In this document: piece after piece, positions 25,430 through 33,999 of the stretch
How the letters are laid out: every line of letters starts with the position of its first letter
Numbering within the stretch: position 1 is the first letter of the stretch
DNA from: Acidovorax sp. RAC01
Lineage (GTDB): Bacteria > Pseudomonadota > Gammaproteobacteria > Burkholderiales > Burkholderiaceae_C
Assembly (NCBI RefSeq): GCF_001714725.1
Contig: NZ_CP016447.1
Span: 4,025,501 to 4,089,500 of the forward strand
Length of the DNA: 64,000 nucleotides
Direction of reading: 5' to 3'
Notes under the pieces: model-generated
What the model was told of the DNA's origin: nothing
What the model saw: the letters and a program-made list of their open reading frames with translations, nothing else
Database searches by the model: none
Program-made: the position numbers and the translations under genes

Positions 25430-26851
25430 TCAGACGCGGGGCACGGGCGCGCCGGAGTTCACGCACAGCGCCATGTTCAGTGCCTTGATCGCGGTCTTGT
25501 AGTCCTCGCGCTCGATCACGAACTGCATGTTCACCTGGCGCAGCGTCTGCGACACGCAGTTCACGTTGACGTCAGCATCCGCCAGCGCCTGCGCGGCCTT
25601 GGCCAACACACCGGGGATGCTGATGTTGGAGCCAATGGCACACACGATGGCGCTGGGCTTGATCGTCACGATCTGGTAGCCCTCTTGCAATTCGGCCACC
25701 AGCGCGGGCGTGACCTGGTTGTCCCACACCAGGTGCGCAATCGAATTGGCGTTGGTCGCCTTCAGGATGTAGCTCACGTCGTGCTTGCAGAACACCTCCA
25801 TCAGGCCCGCGTCAAAGCCCACCGTACCCACCATGCTGGGGTCGTGGATTTCGATCAGCGTGACCTTGTCCGTGCCAGTCACGATCTCCACCCGCGCGCG
25901 CTCGCCCACAAAGTCCTTGGTGATCAGCGTACCGGGGTGGTCGGGCTCGAACGTGTTCTTGAGGCGGATCGGGATACCCGCCAGCTCCATCGGCTTGGCG
26001 GCCTTGGGGTGGATGGCCTCCATGCCCACGTCGGCCAGCTGGTCGGCCACGTCGTAGTTGGTGGCGCCCACCACGATGGCGTTTTCCAGGCCCACCAGGT
26101 TGGGGTCGGCAGACGAGAGGTGGAATTCCTTGTGGATCACGGCCTCGGCGGGGCGCACTTCCACCGCAATCTTGCTGAAGGTGACTTCAGAGTACCCCCG
26201 GTCAAACTCGCGCATGATGCCTTCGGTGCCCTTGGTATAGCCGGTGGCCACCACCACCTTGTCGCTCAAATCCAGGCCCTTGAAGCTCTGCGCGATACGC
26301 TCGTCAATCGTCCAGGCCTCGTTGTCGTCAAAGCCCGCCAGGTCCATTAGCACGGCGTTCACGCCATTGGCCTTGAGGATCTCGACCGAGTTGAACGCGC
26401 TGTGCGATTCGCCAATCGAGGCCAGCACCTCACGTGCGGCCAGCAGCACGTCCTTGCGGCTCAGGTAGCCGCTGGCCAGCACATGCTGCATGGCGCCCAG
26501 GTACTCACGCGCCTGGCCGATGCGCTGGTCGATAAAGGCATCGGCCACGTCCAGCGGCAGGCCCAGGTCGGCATAGCCCGCGTTGAGCTTTTTCAGGCTG
26601 GCGGCCAGCTGGGTCAAGGCGTCCTGGTAGCCCTTGCCTTCGGCAAACAGTGCGTAGATGCCGCGTTCACCCGTCTTCTTGTGCTCCAGCAGCTGGTTCG
26701 TCACACCCGAGTAGGCAGACACCACATAGATGCGGCCATTGATGCGCTGGCGGTCGTGCAGCACGATGTGGCGTAGCACATCGCCAAACGCGGTCATGGA
26801 AGTGCCGCCGATTTTCTCGACCGAGATCTTGGAGTTTTGAACGTCTTGCAT
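25430..26851 (-). CDS. aspartate kinase, ectoine-type (Ask_Ect-like)
   Basis: A 473-residue aspartokinase, which phosphorylates L-aspartate to open the Asp-family amino-acid and ectoine pathways. The N-terminus has SVEKIGGTSM in place of the usual KFGGTS of LysC. RIYVVSAYSGVTNQLLEHKKTGE and GESHSAFNSVEILKANGVNA are patterns I associate with the specialised aspartokinase of ectoine clusters. Two ACT domains follow (VTLIEIHDPSMVGTVGF; SAIVCAIGSNISIPGVLAKAAQALADADVNVNCVSQ). I start at MQDVQNS; the frame continues upstream without conservation. No ectABC genes are adjacent. Confidence 0.88.
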   Translation of the reverse strand: MQDVQNSKISVEKIGGTSMTAFGDVLRHIVLHDRQRINGRIYVVSAYSGVTNQLLEHKKTGERGIYALFAEGKGYQDALTQLAASLKKLNAGYADLGLPLDVADAFIDQRIGQAREYLGAMQHVLASGYLSRKDVLLAAREVLASIGESHSAFNSVEILKANGVNAVLMDLAGFDDNEAWTIDERIAQSFKGLDLSDKVVVATGYTKGTEGIMREFDRGYSEVTFSKIAVEVRPAEAVIHKEFHLSSADPNLVGLENAIVVGATNYDVADQLADVGMEAIHPKAAKPMELAGIPIRLKNTFEPDHPGTLITKDFVGERARVEIVTGTDKVTLIEIHDPSMVGTVGFDAGLMEVFCKHDVSYILKATNANSIAHLVWDNQVTPALVAELQEGYQIVTIKPSAIVCAIGSNISIPGVLAKAAQALADADVNVNCVSQTLRQVNMQFVIEREDYKTAIKALNMALCVNSGAPVPRV

Positions 26852-27014
26852 GGACAGGCTCAGGGGTGCAAACAGATGGGATGTGCCGGGGCGGAATTGC
26901 TGCCACAGGCTGTGCAGCGGCAAACCCCGTATTTTCCATCACTTTTGTCAGGGCCCCGGTGGCCCGTCTGAATGCTGCCAGGCAGTGCCCCACCCGATGG
27001 AACCCCACCAGCGC

Positions 27015-27289
27015 CTACGGCAACGGCTTCAAACCCAGTTCTTTCAAAAAGGCGTTGTGCTTGTGCTTCGCGGCCGCAATTTCCTTTTCGATGCCCACTA
27101 ATTCAAGGGGAGTGGCTTCCAGGTCACTCTGCGGCTCTCCCACCGCCGTGCTGATGTAGCGCGAGATGTTCAGGTTGAAATCGTTCTTCTCTATCTCTGC
27201 CATTTCCACGCATCGTGAATAGCGCGTCTCTTGCTCGCGGAACAGGTCAGGCCCTGGAGCTTGCCAATAAAGCCATATTCAATCTCCCC
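27015..27289 (-). pseudogene. type I restriction-modification remnant (HsdR piece joined to HsdM C-terminus)
   Basis: Reading the minus strand, 27289-27248 encodes GEIEYGFIGKLQGL, which resembles the N-terminal segment of HsdR restriction subunits. It is followed in another frame (27248-27015) by LFREQETRYSRCVEMAEIEKND and FNLNISRYISTAVGEP to the stop after FLKELGLKPLP, the characteristic C-terminus of the HsdM methyltransferase. The catalytic domains of both and any specificity subunit are missing. The natural order in an operon would not place HsdR ahead of the HsdM tail, so at least one deletion or rearrangement joined them. Not functional. Confidence 0.7.
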
Positions 27290-27327
27290 TCTTTGACGGC
27301 GGGGCTGGGTGTGACGGGTGCCGGAGC

Positions 27328-27347
27328 GTGGATGGAGGTGGATGGAG
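27328..27347. repeat. 10-bp tandem duplication
   Basis: GTGGATGGAG occurs twice in direct contact, in the non-coding stretch between the hsd remnant and the lpdA terminator. The stretch 27290-27475 holds no gene I recognise. Confidence 0.6.
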
Positions 27348-27475
27348 GTATGGTGGAGCAATAGCAGTGTCAGACTGACCGGCAGGCGTGCGCTGCGGTT
27401 TCAATGCACCCGCAACCGTGACGGTTTCATCCGCGGTCTCAGATTTTGACGCCTCGTCAAAGGGGCAGTACCCCG

Positions 27476-27516
27476 ACAAAGAAAAAGCCGCGCAGCCCTT
27501 TCGGTGCTTGCGCGGC
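27476..27516 (-). terminator. terminator of the aceE-aceF-lpdA operon
   Basis: On the minus strand GCCGCGCA...TGCGCGGC forms an 8-bp stem (27487-27494 with 27509-27516) followed by TTTTTCTTTG. It lies about 50 bp past the lpdA stop. Confidence 0.8.
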
Positions 27517-27564
27517 CAGCTATTGAATCCGTAGCGTTTCAGCAGCTCATCTATCCACTTTGGC

Positions 27565-29415
27565 TCACTTCTTCTGCGGCGGCACGTCGGTGCAGCTGCC
27601 ATGCGCAATCTCCGCCGCCATACCGATGCTCTCGCCCAGCGTGGGGTGCGGGTGGATGGTCTTGCCGATGTCCACCGCGTCGGCGCCCATCTCGATGGCC
27701 AACGCAATCTCGCCGATCATGTCGCCCGCATGGGTGCCAACCATGCCGCCGCCCAGGATCTTTCCGTGGCCATGGGCCTCGGGGGAATCGTCGAACAGCA
27801 GCTTGGTGACGCCTTCGTCGCGGCCATTGGCGATGGCGCGGCCGGAGGCCGTCCAGGGGAACAGGCCCTTCTTGACCTTGATGCCTTGGGCTTTGGCCTG
27901 GTCTTCGGTCAGGCCGACCCATGCCACTTCGGGGTCGGTATAGGCCACCGATGGGATCACGCGGGCGTTGAAGGCGGCGGCTGCCAGCTCCTTGTTGCCC
28001 TGCAGTTCGCCCGCAATGACTTCGGCCGCCACGTGCGCCTCATGCACCGCCTTGTGCGCCAGCATGGGCTGGCCCACGATGTCGCCGATGGCGAAGATGT
28101 GCGGCACGTTGGTGCGCATCTGGATGTCGACGTTGATGAAGCCACGGTCCGTGACGGCGACGCCAGCCTTCTCAGCAGCGATCTTCTTGCCGTTGGGCGT
28201 GCGGCCCACGGCCTGCAGCACCAGGTCGTACACCTGCGGCTCGGGGGCGGTGCCGCCCTCTTCCGCTGGCGCGAAGGTCACCTTGATGCCTTCGGGCGTG
28301 GCTTCGGCGCCCACCGTTTTCGTCTTCAACATGATGTTGTCGAAGCGCTTGGCGTTCATCTTCTGCCAGATCTTGACCAGGTCGCGGTCAGCGCCCTGCA
28401 TCAGGCCGTCCATCATTTCCACCACATCGAGGCGCGCGTCCAGGGTGCTGTAGACGGTGCCCATTTCCAGGCCGATGATGCCGCCGCCCAGGATGAGCAT
28501 GCGCTTGGGCACTTCCTTGAGCGCCAGGGCGCCGGTGGAATCGACCACGCGCGGGTCGTTGGGCATGAAGGGCAGGCGTACGGCCTGGCTGCCGGCAGCG
28601 ATGATGGCTTTCTTGAAGGCGATGACCTTTTTGCTGCCTGTCTTCTCCTGGCCGGTGCCGGTGGTTTCCTCCACCTCCAGGTGGTTAGCCCCGACGAACG
28701 CACCGTAGCCGCGCACGGTGGTCACTTTGCGCATCTTGGCCATGGCAGCCAGGCCGCCGGTGAGCTTGCCGATGACCTTTTCCTTGTGGCCGCGCAGCTT
28801 GTCGATGTTGACGGCCGGTGCGCCAAAGTCCACGCCCAGGTCGGCCATGTGGCTGACTTCGTCCATGACGGCGGCCACGTGCAGCAGCGCCTTGGAGGGG
28901 ATGCAGCCCACGTTGAGGCACACCCCGCCCAGGGTGGCGTAGCGCTCGACGATGACGACCTTGAGGCCCAGGTCGGCTGCGCGGAAGGCGGCGCTGTAGC
29001 CACCGGGGCCGCCGCCGAGCACGAGCACGTCGCAGTCCAGGTCAGCCGTGCCTGCAAAGCTGGATGCTACTGGATTGGTAGCTGCTTGTGCTTTTGGAAC
29101 GGGCGCTGGAGCCTGTTTTTGCTCAGTGACTGCAGGCGCTGGGGCGGCGGCAGGTGCTGGAGCTGCCGCGCCTGCGCCCTGCACTTCCAGCGTCAGCACC
29201 ACCGAGCCTTCGGCGATCTTGTCGCCGAGCTTCACTTTCAGCTCCTTGACTACGCCAGCATGGCTGGAGGGGATCTCCATGGAGGCCTTGTCGGACTCCA
29301 CGGTGATCAGGCTCTGCTCGGCCTTGATGGTGTCGCCGGGTTTGACCAGCACTTCGATGATGGCCACTTCGGCGAAGTCGCCGATGTCGGGCACCTTGAT
29401 GTCGATGATTGCCAT
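27565..29415 (-). CDS. lpdA: dihydrolipoyl dehydrogenase (E3) with N-terminal lipoyl domain
   Basis: A 616-residue flavoprotein that reoxidises dihydrolipoamide with NAD+ in the pyruvate dehydrogenase complex. Residues 1-78 form a lipoyl domain with Lys43 in [13 protein letters not shown]. An Ala/Pro linker (about 80-125) leads to the FAD domain (VLVLGGGPGGYSAAFRAADLG) and the redox disulfide Cys166/Cys171 in GGVCLNVGCIPSKALLH. The NAD-binding motif is ILGGGIIGLEMG, and the C-terminal dimer interface holds HAHPTLGE with the catalytic His. Third gene of the operon, 19 bp after aceF. A copy of the dyad repeat encodes residues 108-117 of the linker. Confidence 0.95.
   Translation of the reverse strand: MAIIDIKVPDIGDFAEVAIIEVLVKPGDTIKAEQSLITVESDKASMEIPSSHAGVVKELKVKLGDKIAEGSVVLTLEVQGAGAAAPAPAAAPAPAVTEQKQAPAPVPKAQAATNPVASSFAGTADLDCDVLVLGGGPGGYSAAFRAADLGLKVVIVERYATLGGVCLNVGCIPSKALLHVAAVMDEVSHMADLGVDFGAPAVNIDKLRGHKEKVIGKLTGGLAAMAKMRKVTTVRGYGAFVGANHLEVEETTGTGQEKTGSKKVIAFKKAIIAAGSQAVRLPFMPNDPRVVDSTGALALKEVPKRMLILGGGIIGLEMGTVYSTLDARLDVVEMMDGLMQGADRDLVKIWQKMNAKRFDNIMLKTKTVGAEATPEGIKVTFAPAEEGGTAPEPQVYDLVLQAVGRTPNGKKIAAEKAGVAVTDRGFINVDIQMRTNVPHIFAIGDIVGQPMLAHKAVHEAHVAAEVIAGELQGNKELAAAAFNARVIPSVAYTDPEVAWVGLTEDQAKAQGIKVKKGLFPWTASGRAIANGRDEGVTKLLFDDSPEAHGHGKILGGGMVGTHAGDMIGEIALAIEMGADAVDIGKTIHPHPTLGESIGMAAEIAHGSCTDVPPQKK
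29066..29082. repeat. dispersed 17-bp dyad repeat, copy D, inside lpdA
   Basis: GCTACTGGATTGGTAGC, core GCTA-N9-TAGC, followed by TGCTTGTGCTT. It lies in frame in the lpdA interdomain linker, where its translation is part of KAQAATNPVA. Confidence 0.65.
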
Positions 29416-29434
29416 GGTGTGTCTTGGCCTTTCG

Positions 29435-31108
29435 TTACATCACGATGCGGCGGAAGTCCGCCAGCAGCGAGGCAAAGTACACGTTGAAGCGTGCGGCGGC
29501 GGCGCCGTCGATCACCCGGTGGTCCCAGCTCAGGCTCAGGGGCAGCATGAGGCGCGGGGCGAACTGCTTGCCGTCCCACTTGGGCTCGATGCTGCTCTTG
29601 CACACGCCCATGATGGCGACTTCCGGGGCGTTGATGATGGGCGTGAAGTAGCGCCCGCCAATGCCACCCAGCGAGCTGATGGAGAAGCAGCCGCCGGTCA
29701 TGTCGGCCGGGCCGAGCTTGCCGTCGCGTGCCTTCTTGGCCAGGTCGCCCATCTCTTGCGAGATCTGGACGATGCCCTTCTTGTCGGCGTCGCGGATGAC
29801 GGGCACGACGAGGCCGTTGGGCGTGTCGGCCGCAAAACCGATGTGGAAGTAGTTCTTGAGCACCAACTGGTCGCCGTCGAGCGAGCTGTTGAACTCGGGG
29901 AACTTCTTGAGCGCGGCCACGGCGGCCTTGATCATGAAGGCGAGCATGGTGACCTTGACGCCGCTCTTCTCGTTTTCTTTGTTGAACTGCACGCGGAAGG
30001 CTTCCAGGTCGGTGATGTCCGCGTCGTCGTGGTTGGTGACGTGCGGGATGACGACCCAGTTGCGGTGCAGGTTGGCGCCGCTGATCTTCTTGATGCGCGA
30101 GAGGTCCTTGCGCTCCACCGGGCCGAACTTGGTGAAGTCCACCTTGGGCCAGGGCAGCAGGTCCAGGCCGATGCCGGAACCGCCCGCCGTGGCCGCAGGC
30201 GCCTTGGCAGCGATGGCGCGGGTTTGGGCGGCGCCACTCATCACCTGCTTGGTGAAGGCCTGGATGTCGTCCTGCGTGATGCGGCCCTTAGGGCCGGAGC
30301 CCTTGACCTCGTCCAGCGGCACGCCAAGCTCGCGGGCGAACTTGCGCACCGACGGGCTGGCGTGGGGAAGACCCGCTGTGGGGGCACCGGGTTGATGGGC
30401 GGGTGCTGCCGGCAAGGCGGCCACAGCGGATGCAGCGGCCACTGGTGCCGCCGTGGCTGCAACTGCAGCAGGCGCAGCAGCAACCGGGGCGGCCGCAGGT
30501 GCAGCGGCTGCCGGAGCAGGTGCAGCGGCACTCACAGTGCCTTCCAGCATCGCCACCAGGTCACCGATGTTCACGGTGTCGCCAATCTTGACCTTGAGTT
30601 CCTTGAGCACGCCAGCAGCGGGCGAAGGGATCTCCATCGATGCCTTGTCGGATTCAACCGTGAAGAGCGATTGCTCCAGCTTGATCGTGTCGCCGACCTT
30701 CACCAGCATTTCAATGACGGCCACGTCCTTGAAGTCGCCGATGTCGGGCACGCGCACTTCCACCGGGCCGGTCGCGGCAGGGGCCGCCACGGGGGCCGCG
30801 GCAGGCGCTGGCGCTGCGGCGGCTGCGGGCGCAGGCGCAGCGGCGGCCGGTGCTGCCGCCACAGCTGCACCGGCGGCTTCCACCACCGCAATCACCGAGC
30901 CCTGCTTGACCTTGTCGCCCAGCGCGACCTTGATTTCCTTGACCACGCCTGCGTGGCTCGACGGAATTTCCATCGATGCCTTGTCCGATTCGACCGTGAT
31001 GAGCGATTGCTCGGCCTTCACGGTGTCGCCCACCTTGACGAGCAGCTCGATCACGCCCACTTCGTCGAAATCCCCGATGTCCGGGACCTGAATGTCTACC
31101 AGTGCCAT
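29435..31108 (-). CDS. aceF: dihydrolipoyllysine-residue acetyltransferase (PDH E2)
   Basis: A 557-residue E2 core protein that transfers acetyl groups from lipoate to CoA. Two lipoyl domains (about 2-77 and 118-193, each with [11 protein letters not shown]) are joined by Ala/Pro-rich hinges. The peripheral subunit-binding domain follows ([37 protein letters not shown]), then the catalytic acyltransferase domain with [22 protein letters not shown] and the active-site [15 protein letters not shown]. It lies 18 bp after aceE and 19 bp before lpdA, in one operon. Confidence 0.96.
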   Translation of the reverse strand: MALVDIQVPDIGDFDEVGVIELLVKVGDTVKAEQSLITVESDKASMEIPSSHAGVVKEIKVALGDKVKQGSVIAVVEAAGAAVAAAPAAAAPAPAAAAAPAPAAAPVAAPAATGPVEVRVPDIGDFKDVAVIEMLVKVGDTIKLEQSLFTVESDKASMEIPSPAAGVLKELKVKIGDTVNIGDLVAMLEGTVSAAAPAPAAAAPAAAPVAAAPAAVAATAAPVAAASAVAALPAAPAHQPGAPTAGLPHASPSVRKFARELGVPLDEVKGSGPKGRITQDDIQAFTKQVMSGAAQTRAIAAKAPAATAGGSGIGLDLLPWPKVDFTKFGPVERKDLSRIKKISGANLHRNWVVIPHVTNHDDADITDLEAFRVQFNKENEKSGVKVTMLAFMIKAAVAALKKFPEFNSSLDGDQLVLKNYFHIGFAADTPNGLVVPVIRDADKKGIVQISQEMGDLAKKARDGKLGPADMTGGCFSISSLGGIGGRYFTPIINAPEVAIMGVCKSSIEPKWDGKQFAPRLMLPLSLSWDHRVIDGAAAARFNVYFASLLADFRRIVM

Positions 31109-31126
31109 TGTTGTCTCCGGTTGCGC

Positions 31127-33835
31127 TTATGCGTACAGCGGGTTGATCTTGTCGGCATTGATGCCGTATTTGGCAATCGCCTCGGCCACCTTGGCCACCG
31201 GCAGCACGCCGTCGTCGGCCAGCGACTTCAGCGCTGCAACCACGATGTAGTGGCGGTTCACCTCGAAGTGCTCGCGCAGCTTGCTGCGGAAGTCGCTGCG
31301 GCCAAAGCCGTCGGTGCCCAGCACGCGGTAGGTGCGGCCCTTGGGGATGAAGGGGCGGATCTGCTCGGCATAGGCCTTCATGTAGTCGGTGGATGCCACC
31401 ACAGGGCCGCTGCGGGTAGACAGCTGCTGCGTGACGAACGGCACGCGTGGCGCTTCCAGCGGATGCAGCAGGTTCCAGCGGTCGGCATCCTGGCCTTCAC
31501 GCGTCAGCTCGTTGAAGCTGGGGCAGCTCCACACGTCGGCCTGCACACCCCAGTCGGCGGCCAGCAGGGTCTGGGCTTCCAGCGATTCACGCAGGATGGT
31601 GCCCGAGCCCAGCAGCTGCACGCGGCGGTCGCCGTCAGCGCCCGGCTTGCACAGGTACATGCCCTTGATGATCTGCTCTTCGGTGCCCGCCTGCAGGCCA
31701 GGCATGGGGTAGTTTTCGTTGAGCAGCGTGATGTAGTAGAAAACGTTTTCCTGCTTTTCCACCATGCGCTTCAGGCCGTCGTGCATGATCACCGCGACTT
31801 CGTGGGCGAAGGTCGGGTCGTAGCTCACGCAGTTGGGGATGGTGCCCGCCAGGATGTGGCTGTGGCCATCTTCGTGCTGCAGGCCTTCGCCGTTGAGCGT
31901 GGTGCGGCCCGAGGTACCGCCCAAGAGGAAGCCGCGCGCCTGCATGTCACCCGCTGCCCAGGCCAGGTCGCCAATGCGCTGGAAGCCGAACATCGAGTAG
32001 TACACGTAGAACGGGATCATGATCCGGTTGTTCGTGCTGTAGCTGGTGGCCGCCGCAATCCAGCTGGCCATGCCGCCGGCTTCGTTGATGCCCTCTTGCA
32101 GGATCTGGCCGGCCTTGTCTTCCTTGTAGTACATCACCTGGTCGCGGTCAACCGGGGTGTACATCTGGCCCTTGGGGTTGTAGATGCCGATCTGGCGGAA
32201 CAGGCCTTCCATGCCGAACGTGCGGGCTTCGTCCACCAGGATGGGCACCACGCGCGGGCCCAGGGCCTGGTCGCGCAGCAGCTGCGTCAGAAAGCGCACA
32301 TAGGCTTGCGTGGTACTGATCTCGCGGCCTTCAGCGGTCGGCTCGAGCACCGCCTTGAAGGTGTCGAGCGAGGGCACGGTGAAGTGCTCTTCGGCCTTGG
32401 GCAGGCGCTTGGGCAGGTAGCCGCCCAGGGCCTTGCGGCGCTCTTGCAGGTAACGCATTTCGGGCGTGTCGTCTGCCGGCTTGTAGTAAGGGATGTCGGC
32501 CAGCTGGCTGTCCGGAATCGGGATGTTGAAGCGGTCGCGGATGTACTTGATGTCTTCGTCCGACAGCTTCTTGGTCTGGTGCACGGTGTTCTTGCCCTCA
32601 CCGGCCTTGCCCATGCCATAGCCCTTGACGGTCTTGACCAGCAGCACGGTGGGCTGGTTCTTGTGCGAATTGGCGGCGTGGAAGGCGGCATACACCTTGG
32701 CGGGCTCGTGGCCGCCGCGGCGCAACTCGAACACCTCCTCGTCGGTCATGTGCTCGACGAGCTTCAGGGTCTCGGGGTACTTGCCGAAGAAGTTCTTGCG
32801 GACAAACGCGCCGTCGTTGGCCTTCATGGCCTGGTAGTCGCCGTCCAGCGTTTCCATCATCAGCTGCTTGAGCTTGCCGGTCTTGTCGCGGCGCAGCAGC
32901 TCGTCCCAGCCATTGCCCCACAGCAGCTTGATCACGTTCCAGCCGCTGCCACGGAATTCGCTTTCCAGCTCTTGCACGATCTTGCCGTTGCCGCGCACCG
33001 GGCCGTCCAGGCGTTGCAGGTTGCAGTTGACGACGAACACCAGGTTGTCGAGGTTTTCGCGCGCAGCCAGGCCGATGGCGCCCAGCGACTCGGGTTCGTC
33101 CATCTCACCGTCGCCGCAGAACACCCAGACCTTGCGGTTTTCGGTGTTGGCAATGCCGCGGGCGTGCAGGTACTTGAGGAAACGGGCCTGGTAGATGGCC
33201 ATCAGCGGGCCCAGGCCCATCGACACCGTGGGGAACTGCCAGAACTCGGGCATCAGCTTGGGGTGCGGGTAGCTGGACAGGCCCTTGCCATCCACTTCCT
33301 GACGGAAGCTGTCGAGCTGCTCTTCGGTCAGGCGACCTTCCAGGTAGGCGCGGGCGTAGATGCCGGGCGAGCTGTGACCCTGGATGTACAGCAGGTCGCC
33401 GCCATGGTCTTCGCTGGCGGCATGCCAGAAGTGGTTGAAGCCGGCACCGAACATGCTGGCCACTGATGCAAACGAGCCAATGTGGCCGCCAAGGTCGCCG
33501 CCGTCAGCAGGGTTCAGGCGGTTGGCGCGCACCACCATGGCCATGGCGTTCCAGCGCATGTAGGCCCGCAGGCGCTTTTCGATCTGGATGTTGCCGGGGC
33601 AGTGTGCTTCCTGCTCGGGCTCGATGGTGTTCACGTAGCCCGTATTGGCCGAAAACGGCATGTCGATGCTGCTTTGGCGGGCGTGCTCCAGCAGTTGCTC
33701 CAGCAAGGAATGGGCGCGCTCCGGGCCCTCCTTCTCGATCACGGCGGACAGGGCATCCATCCATTCGCGGGTTTCCTGTTGATCTGCGTCGGTACCGATA
33801 CCGAGGCCGGCCTGTGGGTCGGGCTGAGCTGACAT
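31127..33835 (-). CDS. aceE: pyruvate dehydrogenase E1, homodimeric type
   Basis: A 902-residue thiamine-diphosphate enzyme that decarboxylates pyruvate and acetylates the E2 lipoate. Conserved blocks include GHIGSFASVASMFGAGFNHFWHA, the ThDP-binding GDGEMDEPES with NLDNLVFVVNCNLQRLDGPVRGNGKIVQELE, DNNRIMIPFYVYYSMFGFQR-like sequence, GRTTLNGEGLQHEDGHSH, and a C-terminal FGRSDFRSKLREHFEVN. The ATG has AGGAG about 11 bp upstream. First gene of aceE-aceF-lpdA, divergent from the PAS histidine kinase gene. Confidence 0.97.
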   Translation of the reverse strand: MSAQPDPQAGLGIGTDADQQETREWMDALSAVIEKEGPERAHSLLEQLLEHARQSSIDMPFSANTGYVNTIEPEQEAHCPGNIQIEKRLRAYMRWNAMAMVVRANRLNPADGGDLGGHIGSFASVASMFGAGFNHFWHAASEDHGGDLLYIQGHSSPGIYARAYLEGRLTEEQLDSFRQEVDGKGLSSYPHPKLMPEFWQFPTVSMGLGPLMAIYQARFLKYLHARGIANTENRKVWVFCGDGEMDEPESLGAIGLAARENLDNLVFVVNCNLQRLDGPVRGNGKIVQELESEFRGSGWNVIKLLWGNGWDELLRRDKTGKLKQLMMETLDGDYQAMKANDGAFVRKNFFGKYPETLKLVEHMTDEEVFELRRGGHEPAKVYAAFHAANSHKNQPTVLLVKTVKGYGMGKAGEGKNTVHQTKKLSDEDIKYIRDRFNIPIPDSQLADIPYYKPADDTPEMRYLQERRKALGGYLPKRLPKAEEHFTVPSLDTFKAVLEPTAEGREISTTQAYVRFLTQLLRDQALGPRVVPILVDEARTFGMEGLFRQIGIYNPKGQMYTPVDRDQVMYYKEDKAGQILQEGINEAGGMASWIAAATSYSTNNRIMIPFYVYYSMFGFQRIGDLAWAAGDMQARGFLLGGTSGRTTLNGEGLQHEDGHSHILAGTIPNCVSYDPTFAHEVAVIMHDGLKRMVEKQENVFYYITLLNENYPMPGLQAGTEEQIIKGMYLCKPGADGDRRVQLLGSGTILRESLEAQTLLAADWGVQADVWSCPSFNELTREGQDADRWNLLHPLEAPRVPFVTQQLSTRSGPVVASTDYMKAYAEQIRPFIPKGRTYRVLGTDGFGRSDFRSKLREHFEVNRHYIVVAALKSLADDGVLPVAKVAEAIAKYGINADKINPLYA

Positions 33836-33999
33836 GCTTTGTCTCCTGTAGGTGTGGCAGCAATTTAGAAAGCTGGCTCTAGTTTCTCACAAAATATCCA
33901 TTTTTCAAATGGTGCTTATTCATTTCATATTACGATAATTTGCTGCGCATGCACAAGACGCCCGGTCATGGCCAATGCGCCCTCCCCTACACTTGGCAT
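33836..33999. promoter_or_regulatory. divergent promoter region of aceE and the PAS kinase
   Basis: This 164-bp AT-rich region separates the two divergent starts. It contains the dyad CCATTT-TTC-AAATGG at 33898-33912, a candidate operator 60 bp upstream of the aceE start. A TACGATAAT stretch at 33931-33939, reading toward the kinase, is -10-like. No PdhR gene is nearby. Confidence 0.45.

Noticed and set aside
29048..33466. A 1472-codon open frame on the plus strand, antisense to lpdA-aceF-aceE
   Set aside because: It is a by-product of GC-rich codon use in the real genes; its translation is low-complexity and shows no domain, while the minus strand encodes three textbook proteins.
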